In this document: positions 1 through 8,622 of the stretch, piece by piece
How the letters are laid out: each line of letters starts with the position of its first letter
How positions within the stretch are numbered: the first letter of the stretch is position 1
From: Arthrobacter sp. V1I9
Lineage (GTDB): Bacteria; Actinomycetota; Actinomycetes; Actinomycetales; Micrococcaceae
Assembly: GCF_030817075.1 (NCBI RefSeq)
Contig: NZ_JAUSYU010000001.1
Coordinates: 124,001 to 188,000 of the forward strand
DNA length: 64,000 bases
Direction: 5' to 3'
Notes under the pieces: generated by a model
Database searches by the model: none
Seen by the model: the letters and a program-made list of their open reading frames with translations, nothing else
Told to the model about the DNA's origin: nothing
Program-made: the position numbers and the translations under genes

Positions 1-381
1 CGCATGATAGATGGGCCTTGGGGTCACGGTAAGGTCGGTGGACATTCCCATGGCGTACCACCAGCAGATATTGCCCGCGCTGTACCCGGGATGCTGCCGA
101 CGGGCCGCTTCCCAGATGTTCTCGCCGCTGACAAGCCTGTTGTGCTGGCGCCACAGGTAAACATCGCCGAGCTCCCGGAAGTACCAGCCGTTGCCCACGA
201 TTCCGTGCTGCGCGGGCGCCAGGCCCGTCAGCATGGTGGACTGAACGGTGCACGTTACCGCGGGCAGGACCGTGGCCAGTTCGGATGACCATCCCTGTGC
301 AGCAAGCCGCGACAGGCGGGGCATCTGGCCCAGGGCCTTGGCAGTCAGGCCAACGACGTTCAGCAGCAGTACTGGTTTCAC
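1..381 (-). CDS. eboF: EboF-like alkaline phosphatase-superfamily protein (N-terminal part, cut by window edge)
   Basis: Only the first 127 residues are in the window; the rest lies beyond the left edge. The GTG start has an AAGGA ribosome site 6 nt upstream. The stretch PAVTCTVQSTMLTG (about residues 40-53) matches the place where nucleotide pyrophosphatases and phosphodiesterases of the alkaline phosphatase superfamily carry the catalytic Thr (here T43). It is followed by the typical GLAPAQHGIVGNGWYF turn. The gene is the last member of the minus-strand ebo operon seen here, 37 bp after eboE. In other bacteria EboF is the optional phosphoesterase of ebo clusters, and its substrate is unknown. 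The superfamily call is firm; the EboF name rests on position. Confidence 0.75.
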   Translation of the reverse strand, partial: MKPVLLLNVVGLTAKALGQMPRLSRLAAQGWSSELATVLPAVTCTVQSTMLTGLAPAQHGIVGNGWYFRELGDVYLWRQHNRLVSGENIWEAARRQHPGYSAGNICWWYAMGMSTDLTVTPRPIYHA

Positions 382-418
382 GGTTTTTCCTTGTTTGGGG
401 GTGTCATTGGCGTCCGCG

Positions 419-1552
419 TCAGGAGCTTTGAACAGCGGGTGCGGCAGCAAACAGATTCGACTGCGCCCACTGAATCTCCGCTGCAATCCCGTCGGTGATG
501 CCCACCGAGGCACCGGGCAGCACGCTCCAGGTATAGGTCTCGATATCGAGGTGGACCTCTGGCGCGTAGGGCAACCGGCGGACTTCGGTGACGGTCCGGC
601 TCAGCACGTCCACGGTGGTCTCCAGAGGGGCGGAGGGGACGTGATGGAGGGGGATATGGAAGTGAACCCGCCACGCGCTTTCCCCTGGCAGCTCAGTGAG
701 GGCTTCACCGAGATCGTCTGCAGCAACAACGCCTGCCGGCTGGGACTCCCGTACCTGGTGCAGGTATCGGGGTTCAACGAAGGCAGCCAGGGCCTCCCGC
801 GCTGCCGGGTCGGATGGATCCGTGACGTGCAGGGCTGCTGACGCCTGTACCTTAACTATCCGCAAACCAGCGGCATCAATTTCCTGGACAGCGCCCGCCG
901 GGTCCGCGAACGAAACGGCAAGGTGGCAGGTATCCACGCACAAGCCTACGAACTCGGGATCCACGCCGCGTTCAATGCGGGGACGCAGCCAGCCGACCAC
1001 GTCGGACACGGTGTCGAGCACGCACCCAGGTTCGGGTTCGACGGCGACGCGGACGGTCTTTCCCGTACGTTCCCGCAGGTCACGCAACCGGGAGCTCAGC
1101 TCGGCAAAGGCGGAGGTGGCGTCGTCGTCGTCGGCCTGTGTCCATGGCTCACGCCAGGCAAGGGGCAGGGTGGAGATTGACCCGGTTGTGCCCTCCGGCA
1201 GGAGGGCTGCCAGCACCTCGGCGCAGTCCAGCGTGTACTCCAAGCGGGCACGCTCGGCCCACGTCGGCTTGTAGACGTCGAGCTTGACTACCTCATTGTG
1301 GAAGCCGCCGTAGGGGAAGGCATTGATGGTGTGCAGCTGCAGCCCTTCAGCCTGGAGGACGTCGCGGAGCGCGGCGCGGTCCTCTGTGTTGTGGGCCAGC
1401 TGACGGGCCAGTCCGGCGGGCAACCACAGTCCCACGCCGAGGGTTTCCAGCCCGACGGTGCGGCGGATGGGACCGGCGTATTCGCGGAGCTGCCGGATGA
1501 CGCCGTCGAGATCCTCGGCGGGGTGGACGTTGGTGCAGTATGAAAGGAGCAT
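419..1552 (-). CDS. eboE: EboE, xylose-isomerase-like TIM-barrel metabolite traffic protein
   Basis: A 377-residue TIM-barrel protein of the sugar phosphate isomerase/epimerase fold. It opens with the EboE signature LSYCTNVHPAEDLDGV and an early GVGLWLPA segment, followed by LHTINAFPYGGFH (about 75-87). Candidate metal ligands of the fold are E in VAVEPEPG, D/H in LCVDTCHLAVSF and H in HFHIPLHH. In cyanobacteria the ebo genes are needed to deliver a scytonemin precursor to the periplasm; the reaction of EboE itself is not known. The ATG overlaps the stop of the TatD-like gene by one base (TGATG), which suggests translational coupling. Length matches the family. Confidence 0.85.
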   Translation of the reverse strand: MLLSYCTNVHPAEDLDGVIRQLREYAGPIRRTVGLETLGVGLWLPAGLARQLAHNTEDRAALRDVLQAEGLQLHTINAFPYGGFHNEVVKLDVYKPTWAERARLEYTLDCAEVLAALLPEGTTGSISTLPLAWREPWTQADDDDATSAFAELSSRLRDLRERTGKTVRVAVEPEPGCVLDTVSDVVGWLRPRIERGVDPEFVGLCVDTCHLAVSFADPAGAVQEIDAAGLRIVKVQASAALHVTDPSDPAAREALAAFVEPRYLHQVRESQPAGVVAADDLGEALTELPGESAWRVHFHIPLHHVPSAPLETTVDVLSRTVTEVRRLPYAPEVHLDIETYTWSVLPGASVGITDGIAAEIQWAQSNLFAAAPAVQSS

Positions 1553-2430
1553 CAGACCCTGGCCCCCCGCAGGACGGAGTTGCCCTCGAAACCCGCTGCC
1601 GCATCAGGCAGCCCAGCCGCATCGAATCCGGGGATCGGATCAAGGATGAGCTGGCCGCTCTGGCCGTAGAACTCGACTGGGTTGCCCCAAAGCACCTGGT
1701 CGACGTCGTCGGCCGTGAAGCCGGCCGCGAGCATCGCGTTGGCGGTGCTGACGGTTTTCAGGGGGTCCGACCTGCCCCAGTCAGCCGCGGAGTTGACCAG
1801 CACCCTTTCAGTTCCGTACCTGCTGAGGATCGCGACCATCCGCTGCTCATCCATTTTGGTGTCCGGGTAGATGGAAAACCCCATCCACGCGCCGGCGTCT
1901 TTCACCATCTCGACATTCGTTTCATTGAGGTGGTCGACAACCACCATGCCCGGGGCTACGCCTGACTCGCGGACGACGTCGAGCGTCCTTTGGGTGCCCG
2001 CGAGCTTTTCCCTGTGCGGAGTGTGCACCATGGCCGGCAACGAATATTCGAGCGCGAGTTGCAGCTGGCGGCTGAAGGCCTCGTCCTCAGCGGGAGTCAT
2101 GGAGTCATAACCGATTTCACCGATGGCCACCACACCTTCCTTCATCAGGTACCGGGGAATCTCCTCCAGTACGGGGACGCACCGCGGATCGTTTGCCTCC
2201 TTGGGGTTGAGGGCGATCGTTGCGTGATGCCGGATGCCGAACTGGGCGGCGCGGAACCGTTCCCAGCCGAGCAGTGAGTCGAAGTAGTCAATGAAGGAGC
2301 CCACGTTGGTGCGCGGCTGGCCCATCCAGAACGCGGGTTCCACGAGGGCACGCACGCCGTTGGCGTAGAGGGCCTCGTAATCGTTGGTGGTCCGGCTGGT
2401 CATGTGGATGTGCGGGTCGAAAATACGCAT
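1552..2430 (-). CDS. eboB: EboB-type TatD-like metal-dependent hydrolase
   Basis: A 292-residue amidohydrolase-superfamily protein. The N-terminal FDPHIHM (H7 and H9) gives the metal-binding HxH. Further likely ligands are E in IGEIGYD (about 103), H in PAMVHTPH, H in VVVDHLNE and D in VNSAADWGRSDP. This is the TatD-like hydrolase found in ebo clusters as EboB. It lies 12 bp after the isomerase-EboA gene and overlaps eboE at its stop, so it is inside the operon. Natural substrate is unknown. A conventional TatD DNase is less likely, because the sequence lies inside the ebo gene set and differs from housekeeping TatD after the HxH motif. Confidence 0.8.
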   Translation of the reverse strand: MRIFDPHIHMTSRTTNDYEALYANGVRALVEPAFWMGQPRTNVGSFIDYFDSLLGWERFRAAQFGIRHHATIALNPKEANDPRCVPVLEEIPRYLMKEGVVAIGEIGYDSMTPAEDEAFSRQLQLALEYSLPAMVHTPHREKLAGTQRTLDVVRESGVAPGMVVVDHLNETNVEMVKDAGAWMGFSIYPDTKMDEQRMVAILSRYGTERVLVNSAADWGRSDPLKTVSTANAMLAAGFTADDVDQVLWGNPVEFYGQSGQLILDPIPGFDAAGLPDAAAGFEGNSVLRGARV

Positions 2431-2442
2431 GGCTTGCTTCCC

Positions 2443-3951
2443 TTAAGAGGAGGTGGAATAGCTGGATGAGGACTGCAGGAGCAGATGGAGGTCTTCAGGA
2501 ATGGCGCGCCCGGCGGCCTTGCGTTCCGCAGCGAAGTCACGTGCCATCCGCGCCAGCTCGTCATCAGCCCGTTCCTGGAGATCGGTGACCGTGCTGAGGC
2601 TAATGCCCATAAAAACCAGTTTCAGCACGGCATGGCGCCAGCTGTGCTGGTCCAGGTAGGCGGCCGCGAAGGGGCCGGCGCCAGCCGCTACGAGGCTGCT
2701 CTCGTTTGTCCGCAGGGCCTCCGACGTCAGGCGCACTCCTGCCGTGACGACGACGGCCGGAAGTTCCGGCGAGCGCGTTGCCAATGCCCCCAATCCCTTC
2801 AGTACGCCGCGGCGTTCGGCTGAATCGCCGCCGTCGTAGAGCGCTAACAGGGCTTCGGCCAATTCATCCGGCGGAAGGACCTCCCCAAGCCGTCCGATCA
2901 GCTGGCCCCGCGCGTCGTCGCTTACGGTGCCGAACAGAACCCCGGCGGGATCGGCATCCGGCCGCAGGGGGCCGCGGCCCAGGCGGCGGCCGGCCATGGC
3001 AAAGATTTTGCCAAGGCTGGCGGGGTCGGCGGCGATCGCCGCTGTACTTTCCCGCAGCCATCGTTCCGATTCCGCCCTGGTTCCCGCTTTCCGCCACGCG
3101 GTGCCGAGCGCATCCATACTGCGTACCGCCAGCCCCGGCGCGTCGTGGGAGTGCCGCGGAAACTCGACGGCGGCAACACCGCGGTAGCCCAGCTCGGCCA
3201 GGGTTGCGAGTGCGAGCGGCAGGTCGACAGTGCCTTCGCCAAACGGCAGGTGCTCGTGGGCATGTGGGCGCATGTCGTCCAACTGGACGTTTGCCAGGAG
3301 TGGACCTGCCTGCAGCAGTGCGCCCCGCACCCCGCCCGGCTCCACCACTACGCAGTGGCCGATATCCACGGTCACCCGCAGGTTGTCTGGACTGCCGAGT
3401 TCTTCACGAAGGCGCAGCACGTCGGAAACCGTCTCGATCAACATACCCGGTTCGGGTTCGACGGCGAGGAGGACGCCCTTGCCGCGTGCGTACTCAACAG
3501 TGTCAGCGACCCGGGAGGTAAGCCGCTGCCATCCCGTTTCGGGGGTGGCGTCTTCAGGAAGTATGCCGGAGAAGAAGGAGACGCACTCTGCCTGCAGGGC
3601 GGCTGCTATGTCAACAGCACGGCGAAGGAATGCGACCCGGGCTTCGGCCTCTTCATCCACGAGCGCGGGCCGGTGCTTGTGCCGCGGGTCGAGCAGGAAA
3701 CGGGTGCCTGTTTCAATGACGACGCGAAGCCCAAGCTCATCGAGCCGGCTTCGCAGTGCCTGCAGTTGCGCGTCCAGGTCCTCCGCGAACGGATCCAGGT
3801 GGGGGTGGCCCAAGGTCAGGGCCACTGCGTCGTAGCCCTGTTCCGCGAGGAGTTCGAGGGCGATGGGAAGGGGATGGTCGGCAAAACCGTTCGTACCGTA
3901 TCCCAGGCTGAAGGGCATCGTGGGTGCTGAGATGGGTGTAGGTGCTGTCAT
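2443..3951 (-). CDS. eboA: Sugar phosphate isomerase/epimerase fused to an EboA domain
   Basis: A 502-residue two-domain protein. Residues 1 to about 285 form a xylose-isomerase-like TIM barrel, with FSLGYGTNGF at the start, LAVEPEPGMLIETVSDV in the middle, VTVDIGHC (D/H ligands) and the late VAAVEFPRHSHDAP. From about residue 290 to the end it is an EboA domain: helical, with RLGRGPLRP, the alanine-rich middle and the conserved end SWRHAVLKLVFMGISL, then LARMARDFAAERKAAGR. EboA has no known activity. The start overlaps the prenyltransferase stop by 4 nt (ATGA). In many ebo clusters EboA is free-standing, so the fusion suggests that the barrel and EboA act as one unit. Confidence 0.85.
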   Translation of the reverse strand: MTAPTPISAPTMPFSLGYGTNGFADHPLPIALELLAEQGYDAVALTLGHPHLDPFAEDLDAQLQALRSRLDELGLRVVIETGTRFLLDPRHKHRPALVDEEAEARVAFLRRAVDIAAALQAECVSFFSGILPEDATPETGWQRLTSRVADTVEYARGKGVLLAVEPEPGMLIETVSDVLRLREELGSPDNLRVTVDIGHCVVVEPGGVRGALLQAGPLLANVQLDDMRPHAHEHLPFGEGTVDLPLALATLAELGYRGVAAVEFPRHSHDAPGLAVRSMDALGTAWRKAGTRAESERWLRESTAAIAADPASLGKIFAMAGRRLGRGPLRPDADPAGVLFGTVSDDARGQLIGRLGEVLPPDELAEALLALYDGGDSAERRGVLKGLGALATRSPELPAVVVTAGVRLTSEALRTNESSLVAAGAGPFAAAYLDQHSWRHAVLKLVFMGISLSTVTDLQERADDELARMARDFAAERKAAGRAIPEDLHLLLQSSSSYSTSS

Positions 3952-4829
3952 GACTCGCTTATCCTCGAACTCCGGGGACGGGAACGCAGGACCATGCCGA
4001 GCAGGTCCACCGACGCAAGCACTCCGGCAGCGGCCACGTTTCCCTGCCGCAGCGTGAGGGCAACCTGCAGGGGGATCATCGCCCGGATGCCTGCCTTCGT
4101 GGCCTCGAGTGCGTTCGTCGCCACCGGCTTCCGGGCAGCCCGCAGCTGGGCCGGACCGCAGCGGACGGCGTAGGCCGCCGCCGCGGCGAGCACAGCAACG
4201 ACCTGGATGCGGGGTACAGCAGAACCGGCAACTACGGCACCGGCCAGCAGGCCAGTGCCGGCAGCGACGCCGGAAGCCGTCGCCGTCGTTGTTCCCTCGA
4301 CTTCACCGCGGGAAAGGAGGGTGACAGCCACCGTGTGACCGCCCATGATGCCGGCCGCCGCGAGTGCGGGGCGAACGTGCCCGGAGCCTGCGCCCATAAG
4401 AACGTCCAGGGCACGGCAGGACGCCATGGTGAGTGCACCGGCCACCGCATGGCTTTTGGCCAGCAGGTCATAGGTCCAGATTGCCGCGGCCAGGGGAAGC
4501 GCCACGGCGAACGCCCGCCTGCCGCCCCCGGCAGCGCTGAGGCTGAGCCCGGCCAGGGTCAGGGCTGCGGCCGCAGTTAGGGCGCTCCGTTCGCTGACCC
4601 GCCCGGACGGGATGGGCCGTCCCGGCCGCTCGCGCGCATCGATCCCGCGGTCGGCGTAGTCATTCAGGGCCATCCCGCCGGCGTAGAGGCAGGCGCTCGC
4701 AATCGGAAGGATCATCCGGCGGCCGCTGAGCGCGTGCCCGGCGGCGGACCCGCCCACAAGCGTGTCGCCGAGGACGGTAAGGACGGCCGGTGCACGGACC
4801 AGTTCAAGGTAATCGTTGATGCGGCTCAC
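3948..4829 (-). CDS. eboC: EboC / SCO3242-family UbiA-like prenyltransferase
   Basis: A 293-residue integral membrane protein of the UbiA superfamily, which transfers a prenyl chain onto an acceptor at the membrane. The first Asp-rich motif reads NDYADRGIDARERPGRPIPSG. The second, weaker motif is WTYDLLAKSHAVAG. About eight or nine hydrophobic Ala/Leu/Val-rich helices follow one another. The GTG start is chosen because it overlaps the TGA stop of the cyclase gene (GTGA) and because VSRINDYLELVRAPAVLTV matches the usual UbiA N-terminus; the longer frame upstream is only open sequence. Acceptor and prenyl donor are unknown. Its place directly after a cyclitol-phosphate-forming enzyme makes a cyclitol or its derivative a reasonable guess. 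Confidence 0.85.
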   Translation of the reverse strand: MSRINDYLELVRAPAVLTVLGDTLVGGSAAGHALSGRRMILPIASACLYAGGMALNDYADRGIDARERPGRPIPSGRVSERSALTAAAALTLAGLSLSAAGGGRRAFAVALPLAAAIWTYDLLAKSHAVAGALTMASCRALDVLMGAGSGHVRPALAAAGIMGGHTVAVTLLSRGEVEGTTTATASGVAAGTGLLAGAVVAGSAVPRIQVVAVLAAAAAYAVRCGPAQLRAARKPVATNALEATKAGIRAMIPLQVALTLRQGNVAAAGVLASVDLLGMVLRSRPRSSRISES

Positions 4830-6076
4830 TGCTGCTCGGGGCTCCCGGTGCCGGCCGCCAGCTTCGCGCTTGCCGTCTGTGCCCACTCCACGAGGTTGGT
4901 GGTCTGGTTCGCAAACGAGTGCTCATCGCTGCCCCACGGATCCTTGAAGAAGAATCCCAGGGCACCTACGTGGTTTTCTTCTCCGGCAGCATGGGCCAAC
5001 GCCATCAGACGTGAGAGGTCAAGCACCATGGGTGCGGCCAGCATGGAGTCGTAAGCGCTCCAGGTGGTTTGCAGCGTGAGGCGGGAGCCGAGGAAACCTT
5101 CAACGTTGATGTGGTCCCAGGCAACCTTCGTCTCACCGAGATCCTGGACGTTGTCAATGTGAAGCGGGGTAACCGCGCCTCCGGTCAGCTCCTGGAGCCC
5201 CCGGTTCTTCGACTGCAGTTTCCCTGCAACGGCACGCGGGTCAGCAAGCGTCGCTCCGTCACCGCCGCCGAGGAGGTTCGTTCCGGCCCAGGACAGGACA
5301 CGCAGCCCGCGGGCGGCAAAGGCCGGAGCCAGAACGGAGCGCAGCCAGGTCTGGCCCGTCTTGCCATCCTGCCCCGCGGTCGGTACACGGTACCGGGCAG
5401 CCAGCTCGCGCAGCGCAGGCACGTCAAGAGCCGTGGAAGGTGTGAAACACACGTAGGGAGAGCCGGCCAGGACGGCGGCGTAGGCGCTGACGGAGCTGGG
5501 CGGAAGCACCGAGCGTGCGGGGTCCTTCATGGCGGCCAGCAGCAGGTCCGCGTCGCTGAACTCCGGGATGGGTTCAACCGGCGCCTCGGTGGAAGCGACA
5601 TCGAGAACAATGACGCGGTCCAGGCGGTTGGAGTGCTTGAAATCTTTGATGTCCCGGGCAAGCCGTTGCACTACTTCAGCCTGCGACTCCGACTTCTGCG
5701 CATTGTTATAGCCCGGCCGCACGCGCTGGTCGGTTTCCAGAAGCTGGGGCCGGACGGATTCGAGCAGGTGAGGCGGAAGCATCCCCGATTCAACGAGTGC
5801 TTCGGCGCGCTTGGTCATGCATACATCACTGATGTCATGGCCGCCCACCACAAAGTCCGCGAAGCCGGGAAGCGCGACCCCGCGGAAGGGCTCCTGCTCC
5901 GTGACGCACCCGGTGGCGTTCGTGAGGCCGGCGGAAATGGCAGCCAAGCCCACCGCGGCTGTGGTCGCCACTGACCCCCGCGCGCCTATCAGCCAGATGC
6001 CCGTCTTTCCGTAGGCATAGGCGGCCGGTCCTGCGCTCGAGGTCACGCCCGGTGTCCCCTCAGCTGATGTACCCAA
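4826..6076 (-). CDS. Inositol-3-phosphate synthase family protein (ebo-operon cyclase)
   Basis: A 416-residue member of the myo-inositol-1-phosphate synthase family, which cyclises glucose 6-phosphate with NAD. It has the Rossmann glycine motif IGARGSVATT near residue 32, the family motif GQDGKTGQTWLRSVLAPAF (about 239-257), SWAGTNLLGGGDG, and the C-terminal FLGSRLTLQTTWSAYDSMLA with PMVLDLSRL. The TTG start at 6076 has AAAGGA 7 nt upstream. It is the first gene of the coupled ebo operon, in the place where cyanobacterial clusters carry the EboD sugar phosphate cyclase (3-dehydroquinate-synthase type). It may not be the housekeeping enzyme, so I give no symbol. Actual product (inositol or another cyclitol phosphate) is inferred. 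Confidence 0.85.
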   Translation of the reverse strand: MGTSAEGTPGVTSSAGPAAYAYGKTGIWLIGARGSVATTAAVGLAAISAGLTNATGCVTEQEPFRGVALPGFADFVVGGHDISDVCMTKRAEALVESGMLPPHLLESVRPQLLETDQRVRPGYNNAQKSESQAEVVQRLARDIKDFKHSNRLDRVIVLDVASTEAPVEPIPEFSDADLLLAAMKDPARSVLPPSSVSAYAAVLAGSPYVCFTPSTALDVPALRELAARYRVPTAGQDGKTGQTWLRSVLAPAFAARGLRVLSWAGTNLLGGGDGATLADPRAVAGKLQSKNRGLQELTGGAVTPLHIDNVQDLGETKVAWDHINVEGFLGSRLTLQTTWSAYDSMLAAPMVLDLSRLMALAHAAGEENHVGALGFFFKDPWGSDEHSFANQTTNLVEWAQTASAKLAAGTGSPEQQ

Positions 6077-6150
6077 TGTGATGTCCTTTCAAGGTGCGGT
6101 GTGCAAGCCCTCAACGGGCGGGCTTCATGAGCCGGTCGAAAATCTAAGCG

Positions 6151-7101
6151 TCAGTAGGAGTAGCAGGTGAGGAAGTTGAAGCTGTCCTCAGCGAATTCGC
6201 GGGTAGCCGGGGCACCATCACGCTCCACCACGTAGTACTTCACCGTTCCCTGCGCCGCGTCGAGGACCGGGGCCCAGTCGATGTCGCCCTCGCCGACGTC
6301 GGTCGGGATGGCCCGCGCGTCTCCATTCAGGAAACCGTCCTTAACATGCAGGAGTTCGATACGGTCGCCATGCTCCTCGATGAGTTTGACGACGTCGACG
6401 CCGGCGTCAGCAGCCCACAGGACGTCCAGTTGGAAGGTCACATACCGCGGATCGGTGTTCTCCACCAGGATCTCCCAGGCGCTCTTCATTTCCCCGGTTT
6501 CCGGATCGGCGAACTGGTTGGTGAATTCACCCTGGTGGTTATGGACGAAGATTTTGCCGGTGCCCGCCTTCTTTGACATCCCGCCTAAACGGTTCAATGC
6601 CTGCGCTGTCGCCAGGGTGTTCTCATACGTGCCGATGCCAGGCGACGCGGATCCACCCGATCCGGTGTACTTCTGGCCAATAACCTTCGCGTAGGCGAGT
6701 GTCTCGCCGAACTGCGCTTCGTTGGTGCTGCCGTGGGACGTGGGCGCCTTCAGGCTGTACCTGCCGAGCAGGTCGGCGAACTCAGCCGCAGTCCGGCCCT
6801 CGTAGGTGCCGCCGAAGGGCTCCACATTTTGGTAGCCGATGTCGCTCAACTCGGCGAGGACGGTCTCGGTGCCTACCTCGCGCGTCCAACCCCAGTAGCT
6901 GAACATCTGAATCGAAATCTTGCTGGCGGGAACGCTTCTGCCTGCACAGTCAGCAGCCGTGTACGAGTTGGGGGAAGCGGGAGCCGCGGCAACCGGACCG
7001 GCGAGTGCTGCAGTTGCCGTGATGGCCAGTGCCGCAGCTGCAGCGGCCCTGCGGAGGCCCCGGCGCCGGTGGGCCCGGCCGAAGTTGATGTCGTTGATCA
7101 A
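6151..7101 (-). CDS. Exported xylose-isomerase-like TIM-barrel protein
   Basis: A 316-residue sugar phosphate isomerase/epimerase-fold protein with an export signal. The start is taken as TTG at 7101, because a perfect AAGGAGG lies 5 nt upstream (7107-7113); an in-frame ATG at 7128 lacks such a site. The N-terminus has an Arg-rich stretch (AHRRRGLRR), a long Ala/Leu core and AxA sites (GPVAAAPA); no clear RRxF[LI] Tat motif is seen, so Sec is likely. The mature part has ISIQMFSYWGW, VFVHNHQGEFT, FQLDVLWAADAG, LLHVKDGF and the late YYVVERDG, giving the fold's E/D/H metal ligands. It ends 74 bp before the cyclase gene on the same strand and may share its transcript. Substrate unknown; related folds act on 3-keto sugars and glycosides. 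Confidence 0.8.
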   Translation of the reverse strand: MINDINFGRAHRRRGLRRAAAAAALAITATAALAGPVAAAPASPNSYTAADCAGRSVPASKISIQMFSYWGWTREVGTETVLAELSDIGYQNVEPFGGTYEGRTAAEFADLLGRYSLKAPTSHGSTNEAQFGETLAYAKVIGQKYTGSGGSASPGIGTYENTLATAQALNRLGGMSKKAGTGKIFVHNHQGEFTNQFADPETGEMKSAWEILVENTDPRYVTFQLDVLWAADAGVDVVKLIEEHGDRIELLHVKDGFLNGDARAIPTDVGEGDIDWAPVLDAAQGTVKYYVVERDGAPATREFAEDSFNFLTCYSY

Positions 7102-7413
7102 ATCTTCCTCCTTGAAGTGATGCTGCATCTGCCCTGTCGGCGCCCCTTCGAATGGGGCGTCGCCCTGTGAGGCGTCGATCACAACGAACCTAACACGACT
7201 AATGACGTCAAACAACGAATGTCGTCCACTGCTCGATATATTCGCGCTTCCGGTGACGCGTCTTAGACCGAAACCGGGCGCAGTTATGCGGATTGCTCGA
7301 AGGGGGCGTTCGCTTGGTGCCTTTGGTGAGCGCTTATTTTGGGGGAGCAGGGCGTCAGCCTTCAGGCACGCGCTCGCGGACCCTTTTGTCGAAAGGTGTG
7401 CTTTAATTAGTCG
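7102..7413. other. Divergent regulatory region between exported isomerase and ROK gene
   Basis: This gap of about 310 bp separates two divergent genes and should hold both promoters and any ROK operator. I see an 8-bp palindrome TGACGTCA at 7203-7210 and an AT-rich TTTAATTA close to the ROK start (7402-7409). I see no convincing -35/-10 pair and no coding sequence. Confidence 0.4.
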
Positions 7414-8622
7414 ATGAGTGACATAAGTACTTTCAACGGCTTAGGTTCATCCGGAGCGAGCGAACTGTTCCAGATCCTGCGCGACGGGCGCCCGCGTACG
7501 AGAACTGAACTCGCGGAGCAGATGGGGCTCGCACGTTCCACCATCACGCTCCGTATCGAGGCGCTTATGGAACTTGGGCTGGTCGGCTTCGTAGACGATG
7601 CTGTTTCCACTGGCGGGCGCCCCTCCTCACGTATTGCGTTGAAGGCCGGCAGCAAAGTTGTCCTCGGTGTGGACATCGGAGCATCGCACCTGAGTGTGGC
7701 GGTAACGGATCTCACCGGTCACCGCTTGCGTGAGGCCGCGCGCAGCATCGAAGTAACCCAGGGTCCGGACATAGTGCTGGAGGCTGTTGTCGAACTGGGT
7801 ACCGAGCTGCTCAAGGACTCCGGGCGGGCAATGACGGATCTCCTGGCAATCGGCATCGGCCTGCCCGGCCCGGTGGAGCATAGGACCGGCAGGCCCATCA
7901 ATCCCCCGATCATGCCCGGCTGGAACGGCTTCGACGTCCCGGGCCACCTGCAGGCCCACTTCCATGTTCCGATTCTTGTAGACAATGATGTGAACATCAT
8001 GGCACTGGGGGAACGCAATGTTGCGTGGCCAAACATCGACAATCTCATCTTCGTCAAAGTGGCCACTGGCATCGGGTCGGGCATCGTGTCCAGCGGCATG
8101 CTACAGCGTGGCGCGGACGGAGTTGCCGGGGATATCGGGCACATCAGGGTGCACAACGGCGCCGGCGTTCCGTGCCATTGCGGAAATTTGGACTGCCTTG
8201 AAGCCGTAGCGTCAGGACCAGCCGTTGCGGCCAAGCTTCGCGAACACGGCGTGGAAGCGAACACCAGCGAAGACGTAGTACGGCTTGTCGGGGCCGGCAG
8301 TGCTGAGGCCGTGCGGGCGGTGCGGCAGGCAGGAAGGGACGTGGGTGAGGTTCTCTCCGCCTGCGTTAGCCTCATGAACCCATCTGTCATCGTCATTGGC
8401 GGCTCCATGGCATTGACGGGCGAGCACTTCATCGCAGGCATCCGGGAGGTCGTGTACTCCCGCACCATCCCGCTGGCAACCCAGCACCTCCAAATCGTCC
8501 AGTCCAGTTCAGGACTCGATGCCGGAGTGCTCGGCGCCAGCATGCTGGCTATTCACCACGCCATGTCTCCGCAGCGCATCGATGCCATGGTTTTGGGCTT
8601 GTCCGGTGCCGTGAGCGTCTAG
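7414..8622 (+). CDS. ROK-family transcriptional regulator
   Basis: A 402-residue repressor-type ROK protein. Residues about 15-65 form a winged helix-turn-helix (ELAEQMGLARSTITLRIEAL, then GGRPSSRIAL). The sugar-kinase-like part starts with VLGVDIGASHLSVAVTDL, the ATP/phosphate motif, and holds the DNDVN segment. The ROK zinc signature CHCGNLDCLEAVASG lies at about 251-265. ROK regulators respond to sugars or sugar phosphates. It stands divergent to the exported isomerase and ebo operon and precedes a second exported TIM-barrel gene, so it is the best candidate regulator of these genes. The ATG is only weakly preceded by a ribosome site. Confidence 0.9.
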   Translation: MSDISTFNGLGSSGASELFQILRDGRPRTRTELAEQMGLARSTITLRIEALMELGLVGFVDDAVSTGGRPSSRIALKAGSKVVLGVDIGASHLSVAVTDLTGHRLREAARSIEVTQGPDIVLEAVVELGTELLKDSGRAMTDLLAIGIGLPGPVEHRTGRPINPPIMPGWNGFDVPGHLQAHFHVPILVDNDVNIMALGERNVAWPNIDNLIFVKVATGIGSGIVSSGMLQRGADGVAGDIGHIRVHNGAGVPCHCGNLDCLEAVASGPAVAAKLREHGVEANTSEDVVRLVGAGSAEAVRAVRQAGRDVGEVLSACVSLMNPSVIVIGGSMALTGEHFIAGIREVVYSRTIPLATQHLQIVQSSSGLDAGVLGASMLAIHHAMSPQRIDAMVLGLSGAVSV

